A program made the translations under genes and the position numbers. Positions 15,787 through 23,785 of a stretch of DNA of 38,066 nt are shown piece after piece (positions within the stretch are counted from its first letter, which is position 1; each line of letters opens with the position of its first letter). The notes under the pieces were generated by a model. It did not search any database. It was not told where the DNA came from and saw only the letters and a program-made list of their open reading frames with translations. Source of the stretch: Prevotella conceptionensis 9403948 (lineage in GTDB: Bacteria; Bacteroidota; Bacteroidia; Bacteroidales; Bacteroidaceae); NCBI RefSeq assembly GCF_000312305.1, contig NZ_HE999449.1, forward strand, positions 133,105 through 171,170, read 5' to 3'.

Positions 15787-18168
15787 TTAGAACTCGAAAA
15801 GCGCACGTACATTTATCAACCTACCAGTAAGATAATTAGGTACGGCATACTGTTGGTTGGTTACATCGGTAATCCAAAAATAGCTGTTTACGTTGTTTAT
15901 GCCAAAGAGGTTTAGGCAATCCACGCCCAACCAAATGTTCTTAAAGGGCGATTTCTTTTCTCTTCGTTCGTTGTTCAGCAGGCGATAACTCATACCGATG
16001 TCGGCTCGTTTATAGGCAGGTGCCCTAAACGAGTGGCTTTCCAATTGCCTATGGGGTGCAGAAAACGGCAGACCATCGGCAAAAGCCAACTTCAAGGACA
16101 TCTTCCAACGGTCGGTTCCAGGGAAATAGTCGGTGAAAAACATATTTATCGAGTAGCGTTGGTCGGTTGGAAGTGGCAACGATTTTCCGTTGAGTGTCAT
16201 GCGCGTATCCATCAACGAGAGACTAATCCACGAGTCGGTGCCTGGTACAAACTCGCCATAGAGTTTTAAGTCGATACCTGCCGCATGTCCGTTGCTCAGG
16301 TTATCGCCATAATAAACCACCTTCACATTGTTCACGCTGTAAGGAACAAGGTTGCCCAATGCCTTATAATACAATTCGCCCGTAAGCTTAAAGGGACGCC
16401 CAGAGACGTTAAACCGATAGTCCATACCTGCAATGAGATGCAGCGAACGCAGGCTTTTTATCTTTTTATTGAGGGTTACGCGTGTCTCGTTGTTCACGGT
16501 CGAGGTGTCGCGCAGTTCCTTAAAGAATGGGGCTTGATAATAAAGACCTGCCGCAAAGCGCAATGTAAGATTGGTGTTAAAGGCAGGAACGATGCCCAAA
16601 GACACGCGCGGACTGACGATTGTTTCCTTATTAAATCCCCAATGGCTCATCCTGATGCCGTAGTTAAGGGTGTAACGTGTGTTCTCGTTTTTGCCGCCAA
16701 AGCGATAAGTATCTTGTGCATAGGCCTCTACTCTGTTTGCATCGAGCTGATTTCTTGCCCTAAGCGAATAAATAAGGTGTAAGTCGGTACCCGTGTGTGG
16801 TATGCTATATCCGCTAGAATCGCGCATTTCGTACTCATGACTGCGTTCCTCGATGTGTTCGCGCTTTAATGTCACGCCACTTTCCACCTCGTGCTGTTTC
16901 GACTTGTGTGCATACACCAACTTTAAGCTTGTTACTCGCGCCTGCAAAAAGTTGCGTGCATGCTGAAAATAGGTGCCGACGCCTAGGTTTTCGCTCGTTT
17001 CGGTCTGCGTTAACCAATATTGTCCTTGCAGGTCGTAGGTTTCTTTCTCTTTGGTTTGAAAGGCCGATGCCACCAATGCAAGCGATGTGGCATCGCCAAA
17101 GTTGCGCTTAACACTTAATGAACCGAAGTAAGTACGAAACAAGTCTTTCTCTTGCCCATCGAAATAAACCTTGAACGAGCGCACGTTCTGCATCGTGCCA
17201 AACTTTGTTTCGCGGTCGGCCGGCGTAAAGTTAAATTGGTTGTTGGATATGTTGCCTATGAAATCTATCTGCCATCGCTTATTGGGAATATAGCTCAAAT
17301 AGGTTTGATAGTCTAAGAAATTGGGACTATACTCGCCCTTTGTTTCAAGCGAACCAAGCAGATATTTGGTTGTTTTGTACCTCACGGCGTTGCTCCACGA
17401 AAACGTTTTACTGCCTAATGCAACGTAAGCCGACCCTCCTAACAGGCTAAACGACAAAGAGCCCTCAAACTGTGTGGGGCGTTTGTAGGTAATATCCAGT
17501 GCCGACGACATCTTATCGCCGTACTTAGCAGCGTAACCTCCCGTTGAAAACCCAATCTTCTCTACCAAGTCGGGGTTGATAACCGATAAGCCCTCTTGTT
17601 GTCCGCTGCGCACTAAAAATGGACGATACACCTCTACATTATTAATATATACGCTGTTTTCGTCGAACGCTCCTCCACGAACATTATATTGTGAAGAAAG
17701 CTCGTTATGCGTTGATACGCCTGCTTGTGCTTGTATCAACTCTTCCACGGCATTGCCGCTAGCAGTTGGGGCAAGCTTGTTTGCATCCTTTTTCAGCTCT
17801 TGTGTTTGTCCCGTCTGTCGGCGCATCTCGGTAATGCTCACCTCGCCCAACGTGTTGTCGCCCTCGTGTAGCACCACTTGCAACGTCTGTTTTCCCCGCG
17901 GATTTCTCAAAACGCGTGTTTTGGTTTTGTAGCCAATCATGGAGAACTTCACCACCACTGAGTCGGCCGAGTGCAAAGTAAGGTTGAACTCGCCTTTCAA
18001 GGAGGTAAGCGCCACCTTGCCCTGACTCAACACCGAGACAGTGGCCAGCTCAATGGGCGACATTTTCTCGTCGGTGACGCGCCCTTGCAACGTAAACGTC
18101 TGGGCGTTCAGGCTCGTAGGCAACAGCGATAACACTGTCGCACAAATCAATATAACGTAACGGTTCAT
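15787..18168 (-). CDS. TonB-dependent outer-membrane receptor
   Basis: A 793-residue outer-membrane transporter. It has a signal peptide (MNRYVILICATVLSLLPTSL, cleavage after NAQ), a carboxypeptidase-D-regulatory-like domain (about 27-110: LQGRVTDEKMSPIELATVSV), a plug domain (about 140-240: SQYNVRGGAFDENSVYINNV and GGYAAKYGDKMSSALD), and a long beta-barrel ending in the aromatic motif NVRALFEF typical of outer-membrane proteins. There is no SusD-like partner next to it, so it is not a classical SusC pair; the ligand is unknown. ATG at 18168 is chosen over 18291, because the signal peptide starts there. Confidence 0.9.
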   Translation of the reverse strand: MNRYVILICATVLSLLPTSLNAQTFTLQGRVTDEKMSPIELATVSVLSQGKVALTSLKGEFNLTLHSADSVVVKFSMIGYKTKTRVLRNPRGKQTLQVVLHEGDNTLGEVSITEMRRQTGQTQELKKDANKLAPTASGNAVEELIQAQAGVSTHNELSSQYNVRGGAFDENSVYINNVEVYRPFLVRSGQQEGLSVINPDLVEKIGFSTGGYAAKYGDKMSSALDITYKRPTQFEGSLSFSLLGGSAYVALGSKTFSWSNAVRYKTTKYLLGSLETKGEYSPNFLDYQTYLSYIPNKRWQIDFIGNISNNQFNFTPADRETKFGTMQNVRSFKVYFDGQEKDLFRTYFGSLSVKRNFGDATSLALVASAFQTKEKETYDLQGQYWLTQTETSENLGVGTYFQHARNFLQARVTSLKLVYAHKSKQHEVESGVTLKREHIEERSHEYEMRDSSGYSIPHTGTDLHLIYSLRARNQLDANRVEAYAQDTYRFGGKNENTRYTLNYGIRMSHWGFNKETIVSPRVSLGIVPAFNTNLTLRFAAGLYYQAPFFKELRDTSTVNNETRVTLNKKIKSLRSLHLIAGMDYRFNVSGRPFKLTGELYYKALGNLVPYSVNNVKVVYYGDNLSNGHAAGIDLKLYGEFVPGTDSWISLSLMDTRMTLNGKSLPLPTDQRYSINMFFTDYFPGTDRWKMSLKLAFADGLPFSAPHRQLESHSFRAPAYKRADIGMSYRLLNNERREKKSPFKNIWLGVDCLNLFGINNVNSYFWITDVTNQQYAVPNYLTGRLINVRALFEF

Positions 18169-18381
18169 CGCAAGTATAACGCAATGTGGCCAGAAAAATT
18201 GCATACCATGAGGAGATTTGTTGCTATGGCAATGCCTGTTGAGGGATAACAGCCAACAAAATACCACTAACTTATGCCGTTTTAGTTCCAAAACATATCG
18301 AAGTTGCCCAGACTTTTAATGTTTCTAGAATTGAGAGGAATGCAGAGCAAACCAACTTTCTGGTTTATAAACACACGAATA

Positions 18382-18512
18382 CATCAACTCATCAACTCAT
18401 CAATTTACAAGCCCACAAACTCGTCAACCTCATCAACTCTCATCAACTCACGAGCTCACAAACTCGTCAACTTACAAGCCCACCAACTTACAAGCACATC
18501 AACTCATCAACT
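18382..18512 (-). repeat. Degenerate 8-bp-period array (module B, outer left)
   Basis: Octamers catcaact, catcaatt, tacaagcc, cacaaact, cgtcaact, caccaact and tacaagca follow each other almost without breaks. It is the reverse complement of the agttgatg/agcttgtg type at 5598 and 36180. Confidence 0.7.
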
Positions 18513-18834
18513 CAAAGACTTAATTTTATTGTTTTTATTTTACAATACGCCTCTAATTTTCATTCCGTTCTAGCGAGAAAACTGGTTATAAAGTAGTAAA
18601 ATTGCTACTATTTCTAACCTTTCACACCCTTAAAATTGTTCACATTTAAGAAAACGACCTGCATTTTGCACCATTTAGCCTGTCTAGTTTGGTTGTCAGC
18701 TCGTAATTTACCCAGCCCAATCACACGCTTTTAGACCCTAAAACCCCACTTTTTAATGCTCATTTTGTCCTTTTTAGTCCTATTTTTAATGGCGAAAAAG
18801 GTTTTGTTTATACCGTTTACTGTGTATTTTTATG

Positions 18835-18988
18835 CTTTTCACCTTGCATTCAGCAGCATTTTGCACTACGTTTTGCAGCATTTCACCTTGCGTTTAGCAC
18901 CAAAACGCACTGCATTTAGCACCAAAACGCAGTGCATTTAGCACCAAAATACACTGCATTTAGCGGCAAAACGCACCGCATTTAGCAG
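18835..18988 (-). repeat. 22-bp tandem array, 7 units (module B)
   Basis: Seven contiguous 22-base units on the minus strand; plus-strand reading shows units such as caaaacgcagtgcatttagc plus two bases (18923-18944). The unit number, phase and boundary (cata next to the terminal unit) are the same as in module A, though individual units differ in sequence. Confidence 0.85.
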
Positions 18989-19187
18989 CAAACAACCAAA
19001 ATAAGGGTGAAAATGGCGGCCTATCCAAATAAATATTCATTTCAATACGTTCACATACTAACCGCTTTTTGCATCAAAACCAACCTTAGCGAGAATCGAT
19101 TTTTTTTGCGGCAAGGTGGGCCATTGGTGACCAGAAAGGGCACTCAGAATGTTAAAAAACACACCGAAAAGTTGACAGAACTTCAAG

Positions 19188-19274
19188 TTGACGAGCAATG
19201 GGTAATTGGGGTGACGTGATAACAAGCTGGCGAGTTGACGAGATGTTTAGTTGGCAAGCTAGCGAGTTGGCCAG
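19188..19274 (-). repeat. Degenerate 8-bp-period array (module B, outer right)
   Basis: Octamers ttgacgag, caatgggt, aattgggg, tgacgtga, taacaagc, ttgacgag, atgtttag, ttggcaag, ctagcgag and ttggccag, with one 7-base unit. It corresponds to 4876-4941 of module A in reverse complement. A short similar run (gagtttat, aagtttgt, taagtttt) recurs at 19509-19535 in the otherwise featureless gap up to 19736. Confidence 0.55.
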
Positions 19275-19736
19275 AGCGTTATGCCGCTAGTTTATGAGTT
19301 TATCCCTTTTTCAAGGCATAACCACGCTTTGCCACAGACGAAGGGGATAGAATTTCAGCTCTTATCGTATCTTAGTACGGTACTTCGTACAGAAAGAAGC
19401 GTGTTTATCTTGTTTTACAGCACTAATATAATAAACATCCTCGCATTGTATAGAAACATTAAAAGCCAAGACCACTTAGGTGTGAGTGTATAAGTTCGAG
19501 ATTTTTTGAGTTTATAAGTTTGTTAAGTTTTTAAGCTTAAGCCGTGTTCACAGTCAACTAAATACAATCGTTGCATCAAGTAACGCATAATAGATGCCTA
19601 CCTGAACAACGTCTGCAAGCCATTTATTACAAACAGCTACAAATCAACAAATTAAAAAATTTACTTGCGGCGTATTTCAGGCTTAAAGAAACAAGGTTAG
19701 CTGAATTGTGGGCATAACAACATGGCTATGCCTATT

Positions 19737-20624
19737 TTATTCGCCAAAGATACGTTCCGAACCGATAGTTAGGCGTTTCAGTTCGTAAAAGGAGCCGTTA
19801 AAGATATTCAAGTCCACATATCCGCGAATACCATCTAAGCGGCCTGCATCGGTATGTTGCCAAAAGTTCCATTTTCCCTTATACTCCACCTTCTCTACGT
19901 AATAATGGGCAATCCAATAAGGGTAGTCGTCAAACACGGGTGCGCTAAGGTATTGTTCCTTAAACTTATAATAGGTATAGATGATGGGTTTAACATGATA
20001 CTTGTCTTCAACAATGTGCAACCAAGTCAGCACGTCACGCTGAAAATCTTCCACCGAGCGGTTCTTGGGCTTGTGCTCTACATCAAGTACCGGCGGCAGG
20101 TCGCCTTCTTCAAGGTGCACTTGTTTTAAAAAGAAGTTGGCTTGCGCCCTTGCCGACGACTTGTTGCTCCAAAAATGGTAAGCACCACGAATAAAACCGT
20201 ATTCGCGGGCTTGGTAAAAGTTGTCGTTGAAGTTATCGTCGATACCCGACGAACCCTCTGTCGACTTCACAATAACGAATTTAAGCGGAAAGCCGTCGAT
20301 GGTTGCGTCGCTCAATTTGTCCCAATTGATTTCACCTTGATAGTGAGATATGTCTATGCCATGAATGGCAAAGCCGTCTGGATAGTTTGCATCGCCATAC
20401 AAAGCACGCCAACGAAAACCCGTGGGGCCTACAAAGAAGTAATAAAACACCCATACATAAAGGCACACCACGCCCACGCCGCCTAGCCACCACGCCCAAC
20501 GGTGCGACGAACGAAGAAAGCCGGGAATGAGCCAGTAGAAGAAACGGACACGACGTCTGCCGCGACCACCACTTCTCCTTGTGTTTCTTTTATTGCGAAC
20601 CTTTGTTGAAGATTTTCTTGCCAT
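19737..20624 (-). CDS. GH25 lysozyme-like muramidase, membrane-anchored
   Basis: A 295-residue protein with a very basic N-terminus (MARKSSTKVRNKRNTRRSGG), one membrane helix (about 44-64) and a glycoside hydrolase family 25 domain from about residue 85 to the end. The catalytic-site residues are visible: Asp91 in GIDISHYQG and the Asp181-x-Glu183 pair in PPVLDVEHK; YHFW near 149 and YTYYKF are also typical. GH25 enzymes cleave the beta-1,4 bond between N-acetylmuramic acid and N-acetylglucosamine. The single N-terminal anchor implies action on the cell's own wall from the periplasmic face. Downstream of the PPi-PFK gene but separated by terminators, so probably its own unit. Confidence 0.9.
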   Translation of the reverse strand: MARKSSTKVRNKRNTRRSGGRGRRRVRFFYWLIPGFLRSSHRWAWWLGGVGVVCLYVWVFYYFFVGPTGFRWRALYGDANYPDGFAIHGIDISHYQGEINWDKLSDATIDGFPLKFVIVKSTEGSSGIDDNFNDNFYQAREYGFIRGAYHFWSNKSSARAQANFFLKQVHLEEGDLPPVLDVEHKPKNRSVEDFQRDVLTWLHIVEDKYHVKPIIYTYYKFKEQYLSAPVFDDYPYWIAHYYVEKVEYKGKWNFWQHTDAGRLDGIRGYVDLNIFNGSFYELKRLTIGSERIFGE

Positions 20625-20700
20625 ATATCAATAGCGTTGCACTTATACTGCCTTGTGGCCGTATGAGAATTCACCAGTGTCTGAATGGGATTGAAAACAA

Positions 20701-20728
20701 AGCCCCAACAAAGCCTTTGGTTAGGGCT
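20701..20728 (-). terminator. Terminator after PPi-PFK gene
   Basis: Arms agccccaac and gttagggct (20701-20728) form a 9-bp stem with one G-U pair. On the minus strand it is followed by ttgttttcaa. Together with the hairpin at 20758-20790 it ends the pfp transcript. Confidence 0.6.
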
Positions 20729-20757
20729 ATAACTTGATGGTATAAGATGGAAGAGGG

Positions 20758-20790
20758 CAAGAACCCACCCCGCAAAGATGTGGGTTCTTG
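20758..20790 (-). terminator. Second hairpin after PPi-PFK gene
   Basis: Perfect 10-bp arms caagaaccca (20758-20767) and tgggttcttg (20781-20790), 16 bases past the pfp stop. The following bases on the minus strand (ccctcttcc) are only mildly U-rich, so this may stabilise the 3' end more than terminate. Confidence 0.5.
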
Positions 20791-20806
20791 TCTTCACTGT
20801 GTAATG

Positions 20807-22447
20807 TTACGCTTGCTCGAGAAGCAATGTACGTGTGGGAACATCGCAAACCTCGCTTGGCCCCCAATATTGAATAGGACCAGGATAAATGTAGCAAGTG
20901 TTTTTGGCCCATTCGTCGCGTTTGGCTGCAAAAGCTTTGAAAGGTTTGCCGTCGAGTTCAACCAGAGCCTTGCGGATAACCGGTTTCATCTCGCCGCTAC
21001 GTCTTTCCATGTTCATCATCATCGTGATGGGCACTCCGCCTGCTTTCCATTCATCTGCCTGGGCCGTGGTGTTCTTCACTACGGCCATGTAGCCCGTTTT
21101 GCCGCTGGCAATGAGCAACGCAGCACTTGTACCTAAGGCGTAACAGTAGTCGGCATCGAAATTAGAGGGAGCGGCGCAACGGCCTTCGTAACCCATGAAG
21201 TGGTGCAAAGCAGCGAAATGGCCGTGGTATTTGCCTTCCTTAGCCCATTCATCCAATTTGGCCTCTACCATTTCAGAAATAAGTTTCTCTGTCTCGATGA
21301 GCGATACCTGTACGTTGCCGTGCGGGTCGCGGTCGAGCGACAATTGGCGTGCAACACTATAGGGCAACGTTTCGAATGTTGCCTTATTCTCGGCCGAAAG
21401 GTGGGACATGATGTAAGCGCGTTGAGCGTCTTTGTCGAGGTCTTTATAGTCGGCACCATGTGCAGCCAGCAGGTCGTTCAGCTCATGGATAAGCCTGCCG
21501 ATGGCTGGAACGAACTCGATAAGCCCTTCGGGGATGAGCACAACACCATAGTTTTGTCCGTTGGCTGCGCGATGTGCCACTGCCGAGGCAATCTCTTCGA
21601 TGATATCGTTAAGCGTTAGGTCTTTGGCCTCCACCTCTTCGGAGATGATGCAGATGTTGGGTTGTGTTTGCAAGGCGCATTCCAAGGCGATATGCGATGC
21701 CGAACGTCCCATCAGCTTAATGAAATGCCAATACTTGCGGGCCGAATTGCAGTCGCGTTCGATGTTTCCGATAAGCTCGCTGTAAGTCTTTGTGGCAGTA
21801 TCGAAACCGAAAGAAGTCTCAATCTGCTCGTTCTTCAAGTCGCCGTCGATAGTTTTGGGGCAACCGATAACTTGTACGCCGTAATTCTTGGCTGCATAAT
21901 ATTCGGCCAATACGCATGCGTTGGTGTTCGAGTCGTCGCCGCCGATAATAACGATGGCCTTAATGTCCAACTTGCGGATAATCTCTAAGCCCTTTTCAAA
22001 CTGCTCGGTTGTTTCCAGTTTCGTACGTCCGCTACCAATCATGTCGAAACCGCCGGTGTTGCGATACTCGTCAATGAAGTCGGCCGTTATTTCAATGTAA
22101 TTGTGGTCTACAAGTCCGCCAGGACCCATAAGGAAACCGTAAAGGCGGTTATTGGGGTTCAGGCGTTTCACTTCGTCGAACAATCCCGAAATCACGTTGT
22201 GACCGCCAGGTGCCTGTCCGCCGCTAAGTATAATGCCCACATTTATTTCTTTCGAAGGCATTTCGTCGCCTTGTACGAACTCAACCAAGGGCATTCCGTA
22301 TGTGTTGGGGAACAATTTCTTAATCTCACCCTGATTGTCTACACTCTTTGTAGGAGCGCCCTCGCTCACTTTCACTGCACCTTGAAGTGCCTTTGGCAAT
22401 TTGGGCTGGTAAGAAGCTCTCGCTTTCTGCAATGCACTTTTTTCCAT
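20807..22447 (-). CDS. pfp: Pyrophosphate-dependent 6-phosphofructokinase
   Basis: Phosphorylates fructose 6-phosphate with PPi instead of ATP, reversibly, in glycolysis. The 546-residue length fits the long PPi-PFK clade. Specificity marks are present: GGDDS at 169-173 (second Asp of GGDD in place of the Gly of ATP enzymes) and PKTIDGD at 197-203 with the catalytic Asp. GIILSGGQAPGGHN (71-84) is the phosphate-binding start, and MGRSASHIALE follows near 270. Own promoter at 22573-22602 and tandem hairpins downstream make it monocistronic. Confidence 0.95.
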   Translation of the reverse strand: MEKSALQKARASYQPKLPKALQGAVKVSEGAPTKSVDNQGEIKKLFPNTYGMPLVEFVQGDEMPSKEINVGIILSGGQAPGGHNVISGLFDEVKRLNPNNRLYGFLMGPGGLVDHNYIEITADFIDEYRNTGGFDMIGSGRTKLETTEQFEKGLEIIRKLDIKAIVIIGGDDSNTNACVLAEYYAAKNYGVQVIGCPKTIDGDLKNEQIETSFGFDTATKTYSELIGNIERDCNSARKYWHFIKLMGRSASHIALECALQTQPNICIISEEVEAKDLTLNDIIEEIASAVAHRAANGQNYGVVLIPEGLIEFVPAIGRLIHELNDLLAAHGADYKDLDKDAQRAYIMSHLSAENKATFETLPYSVARQLSLDRDPHGNVQVSLIETEKLISEMVEAKLDEWAKEGKYHGHFAALHHFMGYEGRCAAPSNFDADYCYALGTSAALLIASGKTGYMAVVKNTTAQADEWKAGGVPITMMMNMERRSGEMKPVIRKALVELDGKPFKAFAAKRDEWAKNTCYIYPGPIQYWGPSEVCDVPTRTLLLEQA

Positions 22448-22572
22448 TCTCTTATTTGAATTACTTAAATATGATAAAATTAAAACGTATGTACAAACTG
22501 TAAACAGTGATTAACGGCTATTTGCCACCAAACAAGACACGTTTGCAGCAAACCCATTTACTTCTTCTACTG

Positions 22573-22602
22573 CAAAAGTACCAAAATTGTTGCACACTCA
22601 AA
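22573..22602 (-). promoter_or_regulatory. Promoter of PPi-PFK gene
   Basis: TTTG (22599-22602) and TACTTTTG (22573-22580) on the minus strand, 18 bases apart. The predicted start near 22566 gives a leader of ~120 bases. Confidence 0.5.
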
Positions 22603-22654
22603 CAGAAAAACGCAACAAATGAAAATTAAGGCATATTTTTTTGCCCAAATAGTG

Positions 22655-22682
22655 TTTGGTATCATATTTTTTGTTATCTTTG
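22655..22682 (+). promoter_or_regulatory. Promoter of the 22768 gene
   Basis: TATCTTTG at 22675-22682 is a perfect -7 box, with TTTG at 22655-22658; the 16-base gap is shorter than usual. The divergent gap 22448-22767 contains this and the pfp promoter; I see no gene in it. Confidence 0.45.
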
Positions 22683-22767
22683 GCTTTTGGTTGAAGGCCC
22701 ATTGTGCAATCAACTGCAACAATCATTGTTTTAACGGGGCAGGGACACCCCTAAAATTTAATGCAGT

Positions 22768-23037
22768 ATGAACAAAAGAGAATTGAAAAAAAGCGTGAAC
22801 TATATTTGTTCCGAGCTGTTTGCGGAGGGCGTGGCCGCTTCGCTCTACTCCCAAAATGCCGATAAAGACAACATCAATGCGTTGCTGGCATCTATTATCA
22901 ACATACAGAACGACTTTGTAAGGAGAATTTCGCACCCCGAGCCAGGCATGCCTGCAAAGGTGTTTTACAAACAGCTGATAAAGGATTTCAACAACACCGT
23001 TTCGGAAGTTATTGACCAAATAGCACACCTGCAATAG
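22768..23037 (+). CDS. Conserved-type hypothetical protein, 89 aa
   Basis: A small, soluble, probably all-helical protein starting MNKRELKKSVNYICSELFAE and ending SEVIDQIAHLQ. No signal peptide, membrane segment or catalytic motif is visible. It has its own -7 box (22675-22682) and ordinary codon use for this window. It precedes the acyltransferase gene by 184 bases; that gap holds no convincing gene. I do not recognise a function. Confidence 0.7.
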   Translation: MNKRELKKSVNYICSELFAEGVAASLYSQNADKDNINALLASIINIQNDFVRRISHPEPGMPAKVFYKQLIKDFNNTVSEVIDQIAHLQ

Positions 23038-23221
23038 CCCGACATCAGGCCGAAGGTGAAAGATTAAGAGCCGAAAAGAAGAAATGAAGATAACAGTATA
23101 AGCTGCGAAGGACAAGCGTTCGAGAGAACAAGGCCTCGCTGCAATGGCTAACGATTGCCGTGGCGGCAGTTCGATATGCTGAAAAACAAAGTAAGAAATT
23201 ACAGCTAGCAAACAACAAATA

Positions 23222-23776
23222 ATGTTAAAGAATATCTGTGCGTGGTTACTATACCGACGTATGGGATGGAAAACCAACATCACGGTGGCACATCCGAAGA
23301 AGTATATCATCTGTTTGGCACCCCACACAAGCAACATGGACTTCCTTATTGGTCTGCTTTTCTCTAGGGCAGAAAACATGTCCAGCGGTTTTCTCATGAA
23401 AAGAGAATGGTTCTTTTGGCCACTCGGGCCGATATGGAGAAAGCTAGGCGGCATTCCTGTATGGCGCGATAAGAAATCGAGCATGACGGACAACCTTGCA
23501 GAATTGGCAAGAAAGGCAGAAACTTTCAGCATTTGCATCACACCCGAAGGGACGCGTTCGCTAAACCCCGATTGGAAAAAAGGCTTTTACTTCATCGCAC
23601 AAAAGGCCGGCATACCTATCTTGCTATATGGCGTTGACTACGAACGCAAGCTGATTGAATGTACACGGATGATAGAACCAACGGGCGATGTAGAGGCCGA
23701 CATGAAAGAGATTAAACTGTATTTCAAAAACTTCAAAGGCAAAAATCCTGAACTGTTCACCATTGGTGACGTGTAA
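23222..23776 (+). CDS. PlsC-type 1-acylglycerol-3-phosphate acyltransferase
   Basis: A 184-residue member of the LPLAT/PlsC acyltransferase superfamily. The catalytic HxxxxD-type motif is APHTSNMDF (His35, Asp40) and the substrate-binding motif is TPEGTRS (about residues 104-110), both intact. It would acylate lysophosphatidate or a related lysolipid at the inner membrane. It is shorter than typical PlsC (~240), as in a subgroup of small homologues, so the exact acceptor is open. Ends 9 bases before the amidase-like gene, suggesting one envelope-related transcript. Confidence 0.85.
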   Translation: MLKNICAWLLYRRMGWKTNITVAHPKKYIICLAPHTSNMDFLIGLLFSRAENMSSGFLMKREWFFWPLGPIWRKLGGIPVWRDKKSSMTDNLAELARKAETFSICITPEGTRSLNPDWKKGFYFIAQKAGIPILLYGVDYERKLIECTRMIEPTGDVEADMKEIKLYFKNFKGKNPELFTIGDV

Positions 23777-23785
23777 CACACAGAG

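Larger units (their letters stand above)
18300..19478 (-). mobile_element. Repeat module B with IS5-like inverted ends
   Basis: A 1179-bp module between the receptor and the GH25 gene, with the parts of module A in inverted order. Left edge gaagttgcccagac (18300-18313), continuing cttttaatgtttcta, is mirrored near the right edge by the complement of cttttaatgtttcta (tagaaacattaaaag, 19451-19465), then gccaagaccactta (19465-19478). Inside are an 8-bp-period array (18382-18512), a conserved block of 322 bp (18513-18834), a 22-bp array (18835-18988), a second conserved block (18989-19187; it shares atcgattctcgc and caccttgccgcaaaaa with A on the complementary strand) and another 8-bp array (19188-19274). 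No transposase and no clear target duplication. Confidence 0.6.

Noticed and set aside
22723..23541. 272-aa minus-strand frame opposite the 89-aa and acyltransferase genes
   Set aside because: It overlaps the acyltransferase with intact HxxxxD and PEGTRS motifs on the other strand; no promoter or domain supports it.
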